Shown piece by piece: positions 1 through 6,278 of a stretch of 11,851 bases of DNA. Origin of the DNA: Aquificota bacterium. Lineage in GTDB: Bacteria > Aquificota > Aquificia > Aquificales > Aquificaceae. The stretch's first letter is position 1, and every line of letters starts with the position of its first letter. Location of the stretch: the NCBI GenBank assembly GCA_013153455.1, contig JAADEK010000092.1:1-11851 (forward strand), given 5' to 3'. The translations under genes were made by a program, and so were the position numbers. The notes beneath the pieces were generated by a model. The model saw only the letters and a list, made by a program, of their open reading frames with translations. It had not been told where the DNA came from and did not search any database.

Positions 1-35
1 GAAAAACAAACCCTCAATTACCTCTCAAGGCTTCG

Positions 36-41
36 TATAGT
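36..41 (+). promoter_or_regulatory. Possible -10 element of hldD
   Basis: TATAGT lies 14 bases before the hldD start codon and differs from TATAAT at one position. No convincing -35 hexamer is visible at the usual distance. If this is the -10, transcription would start near base 48, leaving a leader of about 8 bases. No Shine-Dalgarno sequence is present between here and the ATG. A second option is TAAACT at 43-48, which would put the start of transcription on the ATG itself. The gene could instead be transcribed from further upstream, outside the window. Confidence 0.35.
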
Positions 42-55
42 CTAAACTTATTAAA

Positions 56-988
56 ATGCGCGTGCTGATTACGGGCGGTGCGGGCTTTATAGGTTCAAAC
101 CTCGCGCACGCCCTGCAGGAGAAATACAAAAGCGCGGAGATTTACGTCCTTGACAACTTCTCCTCGGGACACTTCAAGAACTTAATAGACTTCCGGGGAG
201 AGGTCATAACCTGCGACATAACGGACCCCGAGTGTCTTCGCTACCTTAGGGATAACTTTCGGTTTGACGTTGTGTTCCACCAAGCAGCGATTACGGACAC
301 AACCGTTGAGGACCAATTCCTTATGATGAGGACGAACGCTGACGCGTTTCGTGAGCTTTTGAACCTCGCAAAACGCTGGGACGCAAAGGTCGTATACGCC
401 TCCTCCGCGGGTGTATACGGAAAAACCGCACCGCCCATGCGCGAAGATAAAGGGCTAGTTCCCGCGAACGTATACGGCTTTTCAAAACTCGCCATGGACC
501 GTATAGCTCTGAACTTCATGAAGAAACATCCGGGTATGCGTATAGTGGGACTTCGCTACTTCAACGTCTACGGACCCCGCGAGGAGTTCAAAGGAAAGAC
601 CGCGAGTATGGTATACCAGCTCGCGGTGAAGATGATAAAAGGAGAAAAACCGAGGCTCTTCAAGTGGGGAGAGCAAAAGAGGGATTTCGTATACGTGAAG
701 GACGTCCTGAAGGCTAACCTTTTGGCTCTTGAGAAGGACGTAAGCGGGATATTCAACGTCGGGACGGGAAGGGCGAGGAGCTTCAACGAAATCGTAAAGA
801 TACTAAACAAAGAACTCGGAACCTCATACGAGCCCGAATACTTTGATTGCCCCTACGACTTTTATCAAGAGCACACGGAAGCGGACCTAACGCGCGCAAG
901 AGAGCAACTCGGGTATGAGCCTGAGTTTTCCCTTGAGGAAGGCATACGGGACTACCTCCCCTACATATTGTCCCTTCACCGCTCATGA
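56..988 (+). CDS. hldD: ADP-L-glycero-D-manno-heptose 6-epimerase
   Basis: This enzyme converts ADP-D-glycero-beta-D-manno-heptose to the L-glycero form, the last step in making the activated heptose for the lipopolysaccharide inner core; it is cytoplasmic. The 310-residue protein has the extended short-chain dehydrogenase fold. The NAD(P)-binding glycine motif GGAGFIG is at residues 7-13, the catalytic serine region SS at 116-117, and the Y-x3-K pair at Tyr140 and Lys144. Family hallmarks seen by eye are RYFNVYGPRE in the middle, KRDFVYVKDV, and SGIFNVGTGRARSF in the C-terminal substrate-binding part. The length equals that of the Escherichia coli enzyme. The gene has no Shine-Dalgarno sequence. 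Its TGA stop overlaps the ATG of the following ATPase gene (ATGA), so the two are probably co-translated. A related UDP-sugar epimerase is the main alternative, but these motifs favour HldD. Confidence 0.9.
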   Translation: MRVLITGGAGFIGSNLAHALQEKYKSAEIYVLDNFSSGHFKNLIDFRGEVITCDITDPECLRYLRDNFRFDVVFHQAAITDTTVEDQFLMMRTNADAFRELLNLAKRWDAKVVYASSAGVYGKTAPPMREDKGLVPANVYGFSKLAMDRIALNFMKKHPGMRIVGLRYFNVYGPREEFKGKTASMVYQLAVKMIKGEKPRLFKWGEQKRDFVYVKDVLKANLLALEKDVSGIFNVGTGRARSFNEIVKILNKELGTSYEPEYFDCPYDFYQEHTEADLTRAREQLGYEPEFSLEEGIRDYLPYILSLHRS

Positions 989-1851
989 GGGTATTTTTCC
1001 TCGGAGGAAAGGGAGGAGTAGGTAAGACTACGCTCGCGTGCGCCCTCGCCCTTCGCCTTCCTCCCCCCGTGCTTCTCCTATCCACAGACCCAGCCCACTC
1101 CCTCGCGGACGCCCTTCCGGACCCTCCCGAACACATAACCCTAAAACAACTTGACCCCCGAGCTGAGATGGAGAGCTACAAAAGGAAGCTCCTCGCGCTT
1201 TCCTCCGCTTTCCTGAGCCAAGAAGCCCTCAGACGTATGGAGTCCCTCGTTCGCTCGCTTGAAGAAAGCCCCGGCATAGAGGACGTCCTAATCTTTGAAG
1301 CCCTCACGAGGGAACTCACCCAAAACAACGGGCTCTACGAGAACGTAGTCGTTGACACAGCCCCCACGGGACACACACTCGGACTTCTTAAGACGGTAAA
1401 AAATATAGGTGACCTCCTTACGGAGGTAATAAATATAAAAGAAAAGATAGAAAAGCTCCGCTCATACGCAAAGAGCAAAAAACACGAACAAGCCCTTAAG
1501 GTTCTAAAAGAGAGAAACGAGCGCTTTGAAAAATTCGCAAAGATAGTAAGGGAGCGCTCCGCGTTTCTCCCCGTTCTTACGCCCGACAAGCTCTCCCTCC
1601 TTGAGACGAAACGGCTCCTTCACAGCCTCCAACACTTCGGTATAAAGGTAAACACCCTAATCGTAAACAAGGTTCTCCCTAAAAGCTCAAACGACCCCTA
1701 TCTTGAAAAGCTCGCAAAACAACAAGATAAATACATAAAAGAAATACGCGAAGCGTTCCCGAACAAGAAAGTAATAACGATTCCGATGCTTGAAGAGGAA
1801 CCCGTGGGAAGGGAGCGCCTAAGAACCCTTTCCGCTCTCCTTCGTCTCTGA
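985..1851 (+). CDS. ArsA/Get3-family ATPase
   Basis: This is a 288-residue single-domain ATPase of the ArsA/TRC40/Get3 group (SIMIBI P-loop class), probably soluble and possibly dimeric. The deviant Walker A motif GGKGGVGKTT is at residues 7-16, the switch I motif STDPAHS at 33-39 and the switch II motif DTAPTGHT at 124-131. The middle is helical and charged (about 135-185), where Get3 proteins carry the client-binding helices. Eukaryotic Get3 dimerises through a zinc-binding CxxC; no such motif is present here and the only cysteine is Cys19. Family members pump arsenite with ArsB or deliver tail-anchored membrane proteins; the bacterial single-domain forms have no settled role, and no arsB, arsR or arsC is visible in the window. 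Its start overlaps the hldD stop (ATGA) without a clear Shine-Dalgarno sequence, which suggests translational coupling. The 3' end overlaps convergent mazG by 33 bases. Confidence 0.85.
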   Translation: MRVFFLGGKGGVGKTTLACALALRLPPPVLLLSTDPAHSLADALPDPPEHITLKQLDPRAEMESYKRKLLALSSAFLSQEALRRMESLVRSLEESPGIEDVLIFEALTRELTQNNGLYENVVVDTAPTGHTLGLLKTVKNIGDLLTEVINIKEKIEKLRSYAKSKKHEQALKVLKERNERFEKFAKIVRERSAFLPVLTPDKLSLLETKRLLHSLQHFGIKVNTLIVNKVLPKSSNDPYLEKLAKQQDKYIKEIREAFPNKKVITIPMLEEEPVGRERLRTLSALLRL

Positions 1852-2598
1852 CCTCTTTGCTTCCTCCCACAGCCTGTCCATCTCCTCAAGACTCATCTCC
1901 TCAAGCTTTCTTCCCTCCTCCTTTGCGCGTTTCTCTACGTAAGAAAAGCGCCTTATGAAGCGCTCGTTTGCTTCCTGAAGAGCCTCCTCCGCGTCAACCC
2001 CGAGGAACCTCGCGAGCTCAACGACCGCGGTAAGTATGTCCCCTATCTCGTGCTTCAGCTCCTCTTTGTTCCCGGAGCGCATGGCTTGTTTTAGCTCCCC
2101 GAGCTCCTCCTCTATCTTCCCGAAGACCTCATCAACGCTCCTGAAATCAAAACCGACCTGTGAAGCCCTGTCCTGAAGCTTTTGTGAGCGCATGAGAGCG
2201 GGCAGGTGCTTAGGTATACCCTCAAATATACTCTCCCTCTTTTCCATTTTCTTCTTTTCCCAGTTCTTCAGAACGTTCTCCGGCTTCTCGTTCCCGAAAA
2301 CGTGCGGGTGCCTCTCTATGAGCTTCTTAACAAGCCCGTCTATTACGTCCTCTATACGGAAGGCATTCCTTTCCTTCGCTATCTGCGAATGGAAAACCAC
2401 CTGAAGGAGCAAATCACCCAACTCTTCCCTCAATTTTTCGTCATCTTTCTCATCTATAGCGTCAAGAACCTCGTAAGCTTCCTCTATGAGATACTTCTTT
2501 AAGCTCTCGTGCGTTTGCTCCCTGTCCCACGGACACTCACGCCTGAGCCTCTCCATAACCCTCACAAGTTCATCAAAGGTATACTTTCTTTCTCCCAT
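1819..2598 (-). CDS. mazG: Nucleoside triphosphate pyrophosphohydrolase MazG
   Basis: MazG hydrolyses (d)NTPs to the monophosphate and pyrophosphate, and is associated with clearing non-canonical nucleotides and lowering ppGpp. The 259-residue protein has the tandem arrangement of the E. coli enzyme (263 residues). The N-terminal domain opens with a CPWDREQTH segment at 22-30 and has a metal-binding EExxE at 39-43 followed by ELGD at 59-62. The second domain repeats the pattern with an acidic helix at about 163-169 and EIGD at 184-187. The conserved GIPKHLPAL link lies at 127-135. It is monocistronic as far as the window shows, with convergent arsA-like and divergent nurA-like neighbours. No Shine-Dalgarno sequence precedes the ATG; a TAAAAT sequence 9 bases before the start suggests a very short leader. 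It ends with TAG inside the ATPase gene. Confidence 0.92.
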   Translation of the reverse strand: MGERKYTFDELVRVMERLRRECPWDREQTHESLKKYLIEEAYEVLDAIDEKDDEKLREELGDLLLQVVFHSQIAKERNAFRIEDVIDGLVKKLIERHPHVFGNEKPENVLKNWEKKKMEKRESIFEGIPKHLPALMRSQKLQDRASQVGFDFRSVDEVFGKIEEELGELKQAMRSGNKEELKHEIGDILTAVVELARFLGVDAEEALQEANERFIRRFSYVEKRAKEEGRKLEEMSLEEMDRLWEEAKRSETKESGKGS

Positions 2599-2602
2599 AA
2601 AG

Positions 2603-2614
2603 TTAAAATTTTAA
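2603..2614. promoter_or_regulatory. A/T palindrome between mazG and the nurA-like gene
   Basis: TTAAAATTTTAA is a perfect 12-base palindrome in the 45-bp divergent gap. Read leftward, TAAAAT ends 9 bases before the mazG ATG and could act as its -10, giving a leader of about 2 to 4 bases. For the rightward gene, weaker -10-like hexamers (TTAAAT at 2618-2623, TTAGAT at 2623-2628) lie nearer its strong ribosome binding site. No clear -35 hexamer is seen for either direction. The A/T composition alone makes such palindromes fairly common. Confidence 0.35.
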
Positions 2615-2632
2615 GAATTAAATTAGATTTGT

Positions 2633-2638
2633 AGGAGG
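2633..2638 (+). promoter_or_regulatory. Shine-Dalgarno site of the nurA-like gene
   Basis: AGGAGG lies 5 bases before the ATG at 2644. It is one of the strongest ribosome binding sites in the window and fixes the start of the nuclease gene. The divergent mazG gene has nothing comparable. Confidence 0.8.
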
Positions 2639-2643
2639 AAAAG

Positions 2644-3633
2644 ATGTCCTCTTGGGGACGATTTAAGGTTTCATTTGATAGTTGGACGCTCATATCGCTT
2701 GATAATCACGTGCTTGAAGAGTCCGCGGAGATAGGTGACGTAAACGTTGAGACGAGCAACTGGAGACCCATAACCCCCTCCGTATCCGAGAAGGATTTGA
2801 TAGGTATAAAGGTAGGGTTCGTTGACGGCGTGAGAAGAACCGAAAACATCGTATACATAGAAGACCCGAGCGAGTCCCTAATCGTTGAGGGAGCCTTCGT
2901 CTCAATAGGTGCGGGCGCCCTGATACTTACCTACGGAAAGCCCAACGCCCTTGACGAATCCCTCAGGTTCTACGCGGTTGAGCGCTACCTGCTCCTCAGG
3001 GACATGCTCTCTGTTTCGGAGCTTACGCTACGCTTCCCCTCCCCGTCGGGGGTCATAGAGTTCAAAGTCCAAAAAACAAACAAGGAACTCTCCCCTTACG
3101 TGAACGAGCTTATGTCAGAACTTGAGCAAAAGATAGCCCTCATGGCTCTGGAAAGCGTCCACCTGCTCATCACGGACGGAACACTCCACCGCGTAGCAAA
3201 AAACCAAACCCTTCCCTTCATCGGATACGTCAAAAAGCACCGCAAACTCTACGTCTACCCCGAGCACATACCCGTCCTCCGCCACCTAAAGCCCTTCCAA
3301 AGAACACCAATCGTCCTCATACACTCCCGGTCCCAAGAAGGAAAGGACACCGAGGTATTTGATAAACTCACGTGGTATGTGAAACTAAACAACTCGGACG
3401 GTATAACGAGCCTCGCAAGACTTGAAGTCCCCGCGGGCATAGGCTTAGAAAAAGCCCGCAAGATAGCGGACATAACCGCGCGTCTCCTCCCGCACTTTGC
3501 GTCAACCGAGTTCAACGACAAAAGAGCACCCCAGAACCTGATACCCATAAAATACCTTGAAAACTTCCTAAGAAGACGCCTCGGCTCCCAAGCCCTAATA
3601 AGACGCCTCATAGCCCACATGATGCTCCGATGA
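2644..3633 (+). CDS. nurA: NurA-like nuclease domain protein
   Basis: The 329-residue protein matches the NurA nuclease family by eye. NurA is a Mn-dependent 5'-3' exonuclease and endonuclease that works on DNA ends with the HerA translocase. Family-type elements in order are a strand ending in VDGVRR with Asp61 at the first metal position, a helix containing AVERYLLLRD (Glu113), a strand LITDGTL with Asp178, and GYVKKH at 194-199. The C-terminal block runs from a WYVKL strand at 244-248 and an LARLEVP strand at 258-263 to DKRAPQNLIPIKYLE at about 292-306, ending LRRRLG. Exact equivalence of the acidic residues to characterised NurA enzymes is inferred. No herA gene is in the window. It starts after a strong AGGAGG and its TGA overlaps the ATG of the DUF523 gene. 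Function could be DNA repair or, as for some bacterial NurA-HerA pairs, defence. Confidence 0.75.
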   Translation: MSSWGRFKVSFDSWTLISLDNHVLEESAEIGDVNVETSNWRPITPSVSEKDLIGIKVGFVDGVRRTENIVYIEDPSESLIVEGAFVSIGAGALILTYGKPNALDESLRFYAVERYLLLRDMLSVSELTLRFPSPSGVIEFKVQKTNKELSPYVNELMSELEQKIALMALESVHLLITDGTLHRVAKNQTLPFIGYVKKHRKLYVYPEHIPVLRHLKPFQRTPIVLIHSRSQEGKDTEVFDKLTWYVKLNNSDGITSLARLEVPAGIGLEKARKIADITARLLPHFASTEFNDKRAPQNLIPIKYLENFLRRRLGSQALIRRLIAHMMLR

Positions 3634-4076
3634 AGAAGAAAGCCATAGTAAGCAAGTGTCTCCTCGGCTACAACTGCAGGTATGACGCAAAACCCCTCCC
3701 CCCGCTTGACCTCAAGAAACTAAAAGACTACCAAATCATACCCGTGTGTCCCGAGGTTGACCTCCTTAACCTACCCGTTCCGCGACCGAGACTCAAGCTC
3801 GTCCCCCAAAAGGACAAACTAAAACTCCTGAAGGAGGACGACGGGAAAGACCTCACCGAGGAGCTAAGGAAACGCTCACGGGAGTTCCTAAAGAAAATCG
3901 GGCGTGTAGAGCTTGCTGTTCTAAAATCAAAGTCCCCGAGCTGTGCCAAGTGCGACGCGAAGGTATACCCCTCGGAAAAGAGCGAGGAAGAGCTCGCCAG
4001 AGCGACGGGAATCTTCACGGAGCAAGTCCTCGCCCTAAACCCGAACGTAAAAATCCTCACCGAGGAAGAACTCTAA
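3630..4076 (+). CDS. DUF523 family protein
   Basis: This 148-residue cytoplasmic protein belongs to the widespread DUF523 family, whose biochemical role I do not know. The N-terminal signature SKCLLGYNCRYD spans residues 8-19, with Cys10 and Cys16. It is followed by VCPEVD at 39-44 (Cys40), a PRPRLKL stretch at 51-57, and the C-terminal KSPSCAKCD at 101-109 (Cys105, Cys108). The five conserved-looking cysteines suggest metal or iron-sulfur binding or a redox role, but this is inference. In other bacteria the domain can be joined to DUF1722; here it stands alone at normal stand-alone length. The start codon overlaps the nuclease stop (ATGA) and has no Shine-Dalgarno sequence, so it is probably translated by coupling. 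The stop shares bases with the stop of the convergent molybdoenzyme gene. Confidence 0.85.
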   Translation: MKKKAIVSKCLLGYNCRYDAKPLPPLDLKKLKDYQIIPVCPEVDLLNLPVPRPRLKLVPQKDKLKLLKEDDGKDLTEELRKRSREFLKKIGRVELAVLKSKSPSCAKCDAKVYPSEKSEEELARATGIFTEQVLALNPNVKILTEEEL

Positions 4077-4672
4077 CCGCCCCAAAAGCGCTCCTCCCTC
4101 CAAGGGTCCCCGACCGGGTGGTATCCCCTCAGCTCCCAAAAACCCGGGACGTATTCCCTGAGAACCTCTATACCCCACACGTATTTAGCGCTCTTCCAAG
4201 CGTATAGACTCGGGACCACGAGACGAAGAGGATAGCCGTGCCTCTTTGGTAGCGTCTTTCCGAACATCTTGTAAGCGAGGATGGAATCTTCCTCAAGCAA
4301 AAACTCAACGGGCATACTCGCGGTGTATCCCTCAAGACAATGAACAAGGACAAAACGCGCCCCCTCCTTCAGACCCGCAAGCTCAAGTAAATACCTCGTC
4401 TGAACACCCTCCCAAACGACCTCCCTGACGCTCCAGCGCGTGACACAGTGAAAGTCCGCAACCAGCTCAACGCTCTCAAGCGATAAAAGCTCCTCGTAGC
4501 TAAACTCAAGCGGTTTTTTAACCTCACCCCACACACGAAAACGGTAAGAGCTCATGTCCCAGTCCGGAACCTCGTCAACGATGTCGTAAACGACGGGAGC
4601 CTTTATCCACTTCTGACCGGGCGGTAGCCTATCGCTCCTCATCACGTTCTTACTCACTATCCTTTTCTTCAT
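4073..4672 (-). CDS. Sulfite-oxidase-fold molybdenum oxidoreductase
   Basis: The 199-residue protein is a single molybdopterin domain of the sulfite oxidase/MsrP (YedY) superfamily. The probable Mo-ligating cysteine is Cys76 in DFHCVTRWS (73-81). Other family elements are GYTASMP at 115-121, a RHGYPLRLVVP segment at 144-154, and AWKSAKYVWGIE at 158-169, which includes likely cofactor-phosphate contacts. It has no twin-arginine signal peptide or membrane segment, so it looks cytoplasmic, unlike periplasmic MsrP. It also lacks the C-terminal dimerisation domain of true sulfite oxidases. The N-terminal RLPPGQ motif (15-20) is typical of small sulfite-oxidase-like proteins. Substrate and electron partner are unknown, and no msrQ-like gene is adjacent. 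There is no Shine-Dalgarno sequence; the leader may be only a few bases. It converges on the DUF523 gene with a 4-base overlap. Confidence 0.82.
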   Translation of the reverse strand: MKKRIVSKNVMRSDRLPPGQKWIKAPVVYDIVDEVPDWDMSSYRFRVWGEVKKPLEFSYEELLSLESVELVADFHCVTRWSVREVVWEGVQTRYLLELAGLKEGARFVLVHCLEGYTASMPVEFLLEEDSILAYKMFGKTLPKRHGYPLRLVVPSLYAWKSAKYVWGIEVLREYVPGFWELRGYHPVGDPWREERFWGG

Positions 4673-4685
4673 AAGAAGAATAATG

Positions 4686-4698
4686 ACCCCTTCGGGGT
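4686..4698. repeat. Short GC-rich inverted repeat in divergent gap
   Basis: ACCCC-TTC-GGGGT forms a 5-bp perfect stem with a 3-base loop between the molybdoenzyme gene and the rightward dapB operon. It is not followed by a T run on either strand, so it does not look like an intrinsic terminator. Its place between two divergent promoters would fit a small operator or a structured leader element, but nothing else supports this. Confidence 0.3.
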
Positions 4699-4699
4699 G

Positions 4700-4719
4700 T
4701 TAAACTGTATGATTAAACT
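4700..4719 (+). promoter_or_regulatory. Direct repeat and possible -10 before the dapB operon
   Basis: TTAAACT occurs twice, at 4700-4706 and 4713-4719, with a 13-base period. Between the copies, TATGAT at 4708-4713 matches the -10 consensus at five of six positions. It would start transcription near 4720, just at the ribosome binding site of the small gene. No good -35 is visible. The repeats could be chance in A/T-rich promoter DNA. Confidence 0.35.
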
Positions 4720-4720
4720 T

Positions 4721-4727
4721 AAGGAGG
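4721..4727 (+). promoter_or_regulatory. Shine-Dalgarno site deciding the small-gene start
   Basis: AAGGAGG lies 5 bases before the ATG at 4733. This supports that ATG over an in-frame GTG at 4697, which would lie in the inverted repeat and add 12 residues without a ribosome binding site. Confidence 0.8.
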
Positions 4728-4732
4728 TTATC

Positions 4733-4990
4733 ATGGAAGAGAAAAAATACGTAGCGGTTCCCTTTGCGCTCGTTGGCTTCTTTGTGACCGACAGGGACGT
4801 AGAAGAAAGCATAAGAACGGACATGACGCCCGAAGAGCTTGAGAAACTCCAAGAGATGCTCGCGAGATTCCTCTTCAAAGAGGGCGTCCGCGTGGCGATA
4901 TACCCCTCCGTCGTTCCCCCCGAACAAGCCGCGCAAGCGGTAAAGGAGCTTGAACAGCTCGTCTTCGGGGAGGAAGAAGGAGGGGAGTGA
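4733..4990 (+). CDS. Small conserved-looking acidic protein of unknown function
   Basis: This 85-residue protein is not recognised. It begins with a beta-type stretch containing VAVPFALVGFFV (about 6-17), followed by an acidic helix TPEELEKLQEMLARFL (about 32-47), another strand with VRVAIYPSVV (about 52-61), and a final helix that ends in Glu/Gly residues. The order strand-helix-strand-helix suggests a small alpha/beta or ferredoxin-like fold. It is not a confident membrane protein, since the hydrophobic stretch is short. Its strong ribosome binding site and tight coupling to dapB (the stop TGA and the dapB ATG share one base, TGATG) support a real gene. It may be an Aquificales-specific protein. 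No role in lysine synthesis can be claimed from position alone. Confidence 0.75.
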   Translation: MEEKKYVAVPFALVGFFVTDRDVEESIRTDMTPEELEKLQEMLARFLFKEGVRVAIYPSVVPPEQAAQAVKELEQLVFGEEEGGE

Positions 4991-5784
4991 TGACGAAGGT
5001 CGTGGTCTGCGGGGCGCTCGGGAGGATGGGAAGGAGTATAATCCGCCTCGCGCTCCAAGACCCCGAACTTCAAGTAGTCGGGGGTGTTGAGCACCCGGAC
5101 TGCATCCCCTCCCTTGACCTCGGTCAGGCGCTCGGTGAGGAGCGTCTGAAGGGCGTTCCCCTGACGAGCAGACTTGAGGAGGTTTTGCCCCTCGCGGACG
5201 TCGTTATAGAGTTTTCAGGAAACCCTACCGCCGCTGTCTCACACGCAAAGCTCACAGCTCTTGAAAAAAAACCCATAGTAATAGGAACCACGGGCTTTAC
5301 GGAAGAAGAGGTAAAGGAGATAAAGGAGCTCTCAAGCATCGCCCCGGTTCTACTTTCCCCCAACATGAGCCTCGGGGTTAACCTCCTTTTCAAGCTCACC
5401 GAGCTCGCCGCGCGCGTCCTTTCGGACAAAAACTTTGACCCCGAGATAGCGGAGATACACCACCGCTTCAAGAAGGACGCCCCGAGCGGAACCGCCCTAA
5501 AACTCGCCCGCATAATCTCCGACGCGATGGGCAAACAAAAGCTCACACACTGCAGGCAAGGCGAAGCAAAGAGGCAAGAGGACGAGGTCGGTGTGTTTGC
5601 CCTCCGCGGGGGTGATGTGGTCGGGGACCACACCGTATTTTTCCTCGGGTTCGGAGAGAGGCTTGAGCTTACCCACAGGGCAACCTCACGCGACACCTTC
5701 GCAAAGGGTGCCCTTGAGGCTGCGAAGTGGATAAAGGGAAAGGAGCCGGGCTTTTACACGATGTTTGACGTCCTCGGTCTATAG
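4990..5784 (+). CDS. dapB: 4-hydroxy-tetrahydrodipicolinate reductase
   Basis: DapB reduces 4-hydroxy-tetrahydrodipicolinate with NAD(P)H in the diaminopimelate route to lysine and peptidoglycan. The dinucleotide motif GALGRMG is at residues 8-14, GTTGFT lies in the middle, and the catalytic signature EIHHRFKKDAPSGTA contains His157-His158 and Lys161. The C-terminal part has LRGGDVVGDHTVFF and LTHRATSRDTFAKGA, both typical of the family. From the ATG at 4990 the protein is 264 residues, a normal length. A GTG three bases earlier (4987) is possible, but the ATG overlapping the upstream TGA, after the AGGAGGGG stretch, fits better. It follows the small unknown gene and is likely translated by coupling. 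Its last four codons lie in a palindrome shared with the convergent macro-domain gene. Confidence 0.95.
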   Translation: MTKVVVCGALGRMGRSIIRLALQDPELQVVGGVEHPDCIPSLDLGQALGEERLKGVPLTSRLEEVLPLADVVIEFSGNPTAAVSHAKLTALEKKPIVIGTTGFTEEEVKEIKELSSIAPVLLSPNMSLGVNLLFKLTELAARVLSDKNFDPEIAEIHHRFKKDAPSGTALKLARIISDAMGKQKLTHCRQGEAKRQEDEVGVFALRGGDVVGDHTVFFLGFGERLELTHRATSRDTFAKGALEAAKWIKGKEPGFYTMFDVLGL

Positions 5785-5790
5785 ACCGAG
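5773..5790. repeat. 18-bp perfect palindrome over two convergent stop codons
   Basis: CTCGGTCTATAGACCGAG is self-complementary. It holds the final Leu-Gly-Leu-stop codons of dapB on the + strand and the identical final Leu-Gly-Leu-stop codons of the macro-domain gene on the - strand. As RNA it could form a 7-bp stem with a TATA loop on either transcript, so it may act as a bidirectional terminator or 3'-end stabiliser. No U-rich tract follows on either strand, so a standard intrinsic terminator is not established. Confidence 0.55.
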
Positions 5791-6273
5791 CGCCCTTTCC
5801 CAAGCCCTCACCATCTCCTCGTCCACATCAACGAGTATGACCTTCTCAAGCGAGCTCGGCTCAAAGCTCCTTATCTCCTCAACCATAGCCCTCGCCGCGA
5901 CGTCCTTCGGAACACCGCCCACACCGGTCCCCATACCCGGGAAGGCTATGACTTTGAACCCCTCCCTGTCCGCGAGGGTGAGCGCTGCGCGAACCGCCTT
6001 CCTCACCTTCTCCTCCGAAGAGGGCATCGCGGGCTCCTCCATCGTCGGCGCGTGTATGACTCCCTTGAAATTCAGCCTTCCCGCGCGGGTGAGAACCGCC
6101 TCCCCTACGGGTATAGGAGCCTTACTCATAGCTTCCCTCTCTATCTCCTCCCCACCGAAACGCCTTATCACACCCGCCACACCCCCGCCCATCACACCCT
6201 TACTGTTTGCGGGGTTCACAATAACGTCCGCATCAACCTCAAGTATACTCCCCTTGATGACTTTGATGTCCAT
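5779..6273 (-). CDS. Macro-domain protein (ADP-ribose binding)
   Basis: The 164-residue protein is a stand-alone macro domain, a cytoplasmic fold that binds ADP-ribose or related ligands and can remove ADP-ribose from macromolecules. The adenine/ribose elements are GSILEVDADVIVNPANS (8-24), with Asn20 and Asn23, then MGGGVAGVIRRFGG (28-41) as the glycine-rich first loop. The phosphate loop is FPGMGTGVGGVP (111-122). It starts at residue 1 with a typical DIKVIKGSI strand and ends soon after the last helix, so it is one complete domain close to the small archaeal AF1521 type. The region that often reads HTVGP is HAPTMEEP here (74-81). Substrate is unknown. There is no Shine-Dalgarno sequence, and the ATG lies 5 bases from a palindromic A/T element shared with the divergent pseudopilin gene. 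The 3' end overlaps dapB by 6 bases. Confidence 0.88.
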   Translation of the reverse strand: MDIKVIKGSILEVDADVIVNPANSKGVMGGGVAGVIRRFGGEEIEREAMSKAPIPVGEAVLTRAGRLNFKGVIHAPTMEEPAMPSSEEKVRKAVRAALTLADREGFKVIAFPGMGTGVGGVPKDVAARAMVEEIRSFEPSSLEKVILVDVDEEMVRAWERALGL

Positions 6274-6278
6274 ACCGT

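Noticed and set aside
783..1136. Leftward open frame across the hldD/ATPase junction
   Set aside because: Arg-rich low-complexity translation opposite two confident genes.
4686..4698. ACCCC-TTC-GGGGT as an intrinsic terminator
   Set aside because: No T run follows on either strand and it sits between divergent starts, where a terminator would be out of place.
4697..4732. Longer GTG start for the 85-residue gene
   Set aside because: It has no ribosome binding site, begins in an inverted repeat, and would place the strong AAGGAGG inside the coding region.
4669..5094. Leftward open frame opposite the small gene and dapB start
   Set aside because: Ser/Thr-rich translation with no recognisable motif; the rightward genes have good start signals.
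5124..5696. 190-codon leftward open frame inside dapB
   Set aside because: It is a shadow of dapB in another frame; dapB carries all its family motifs.
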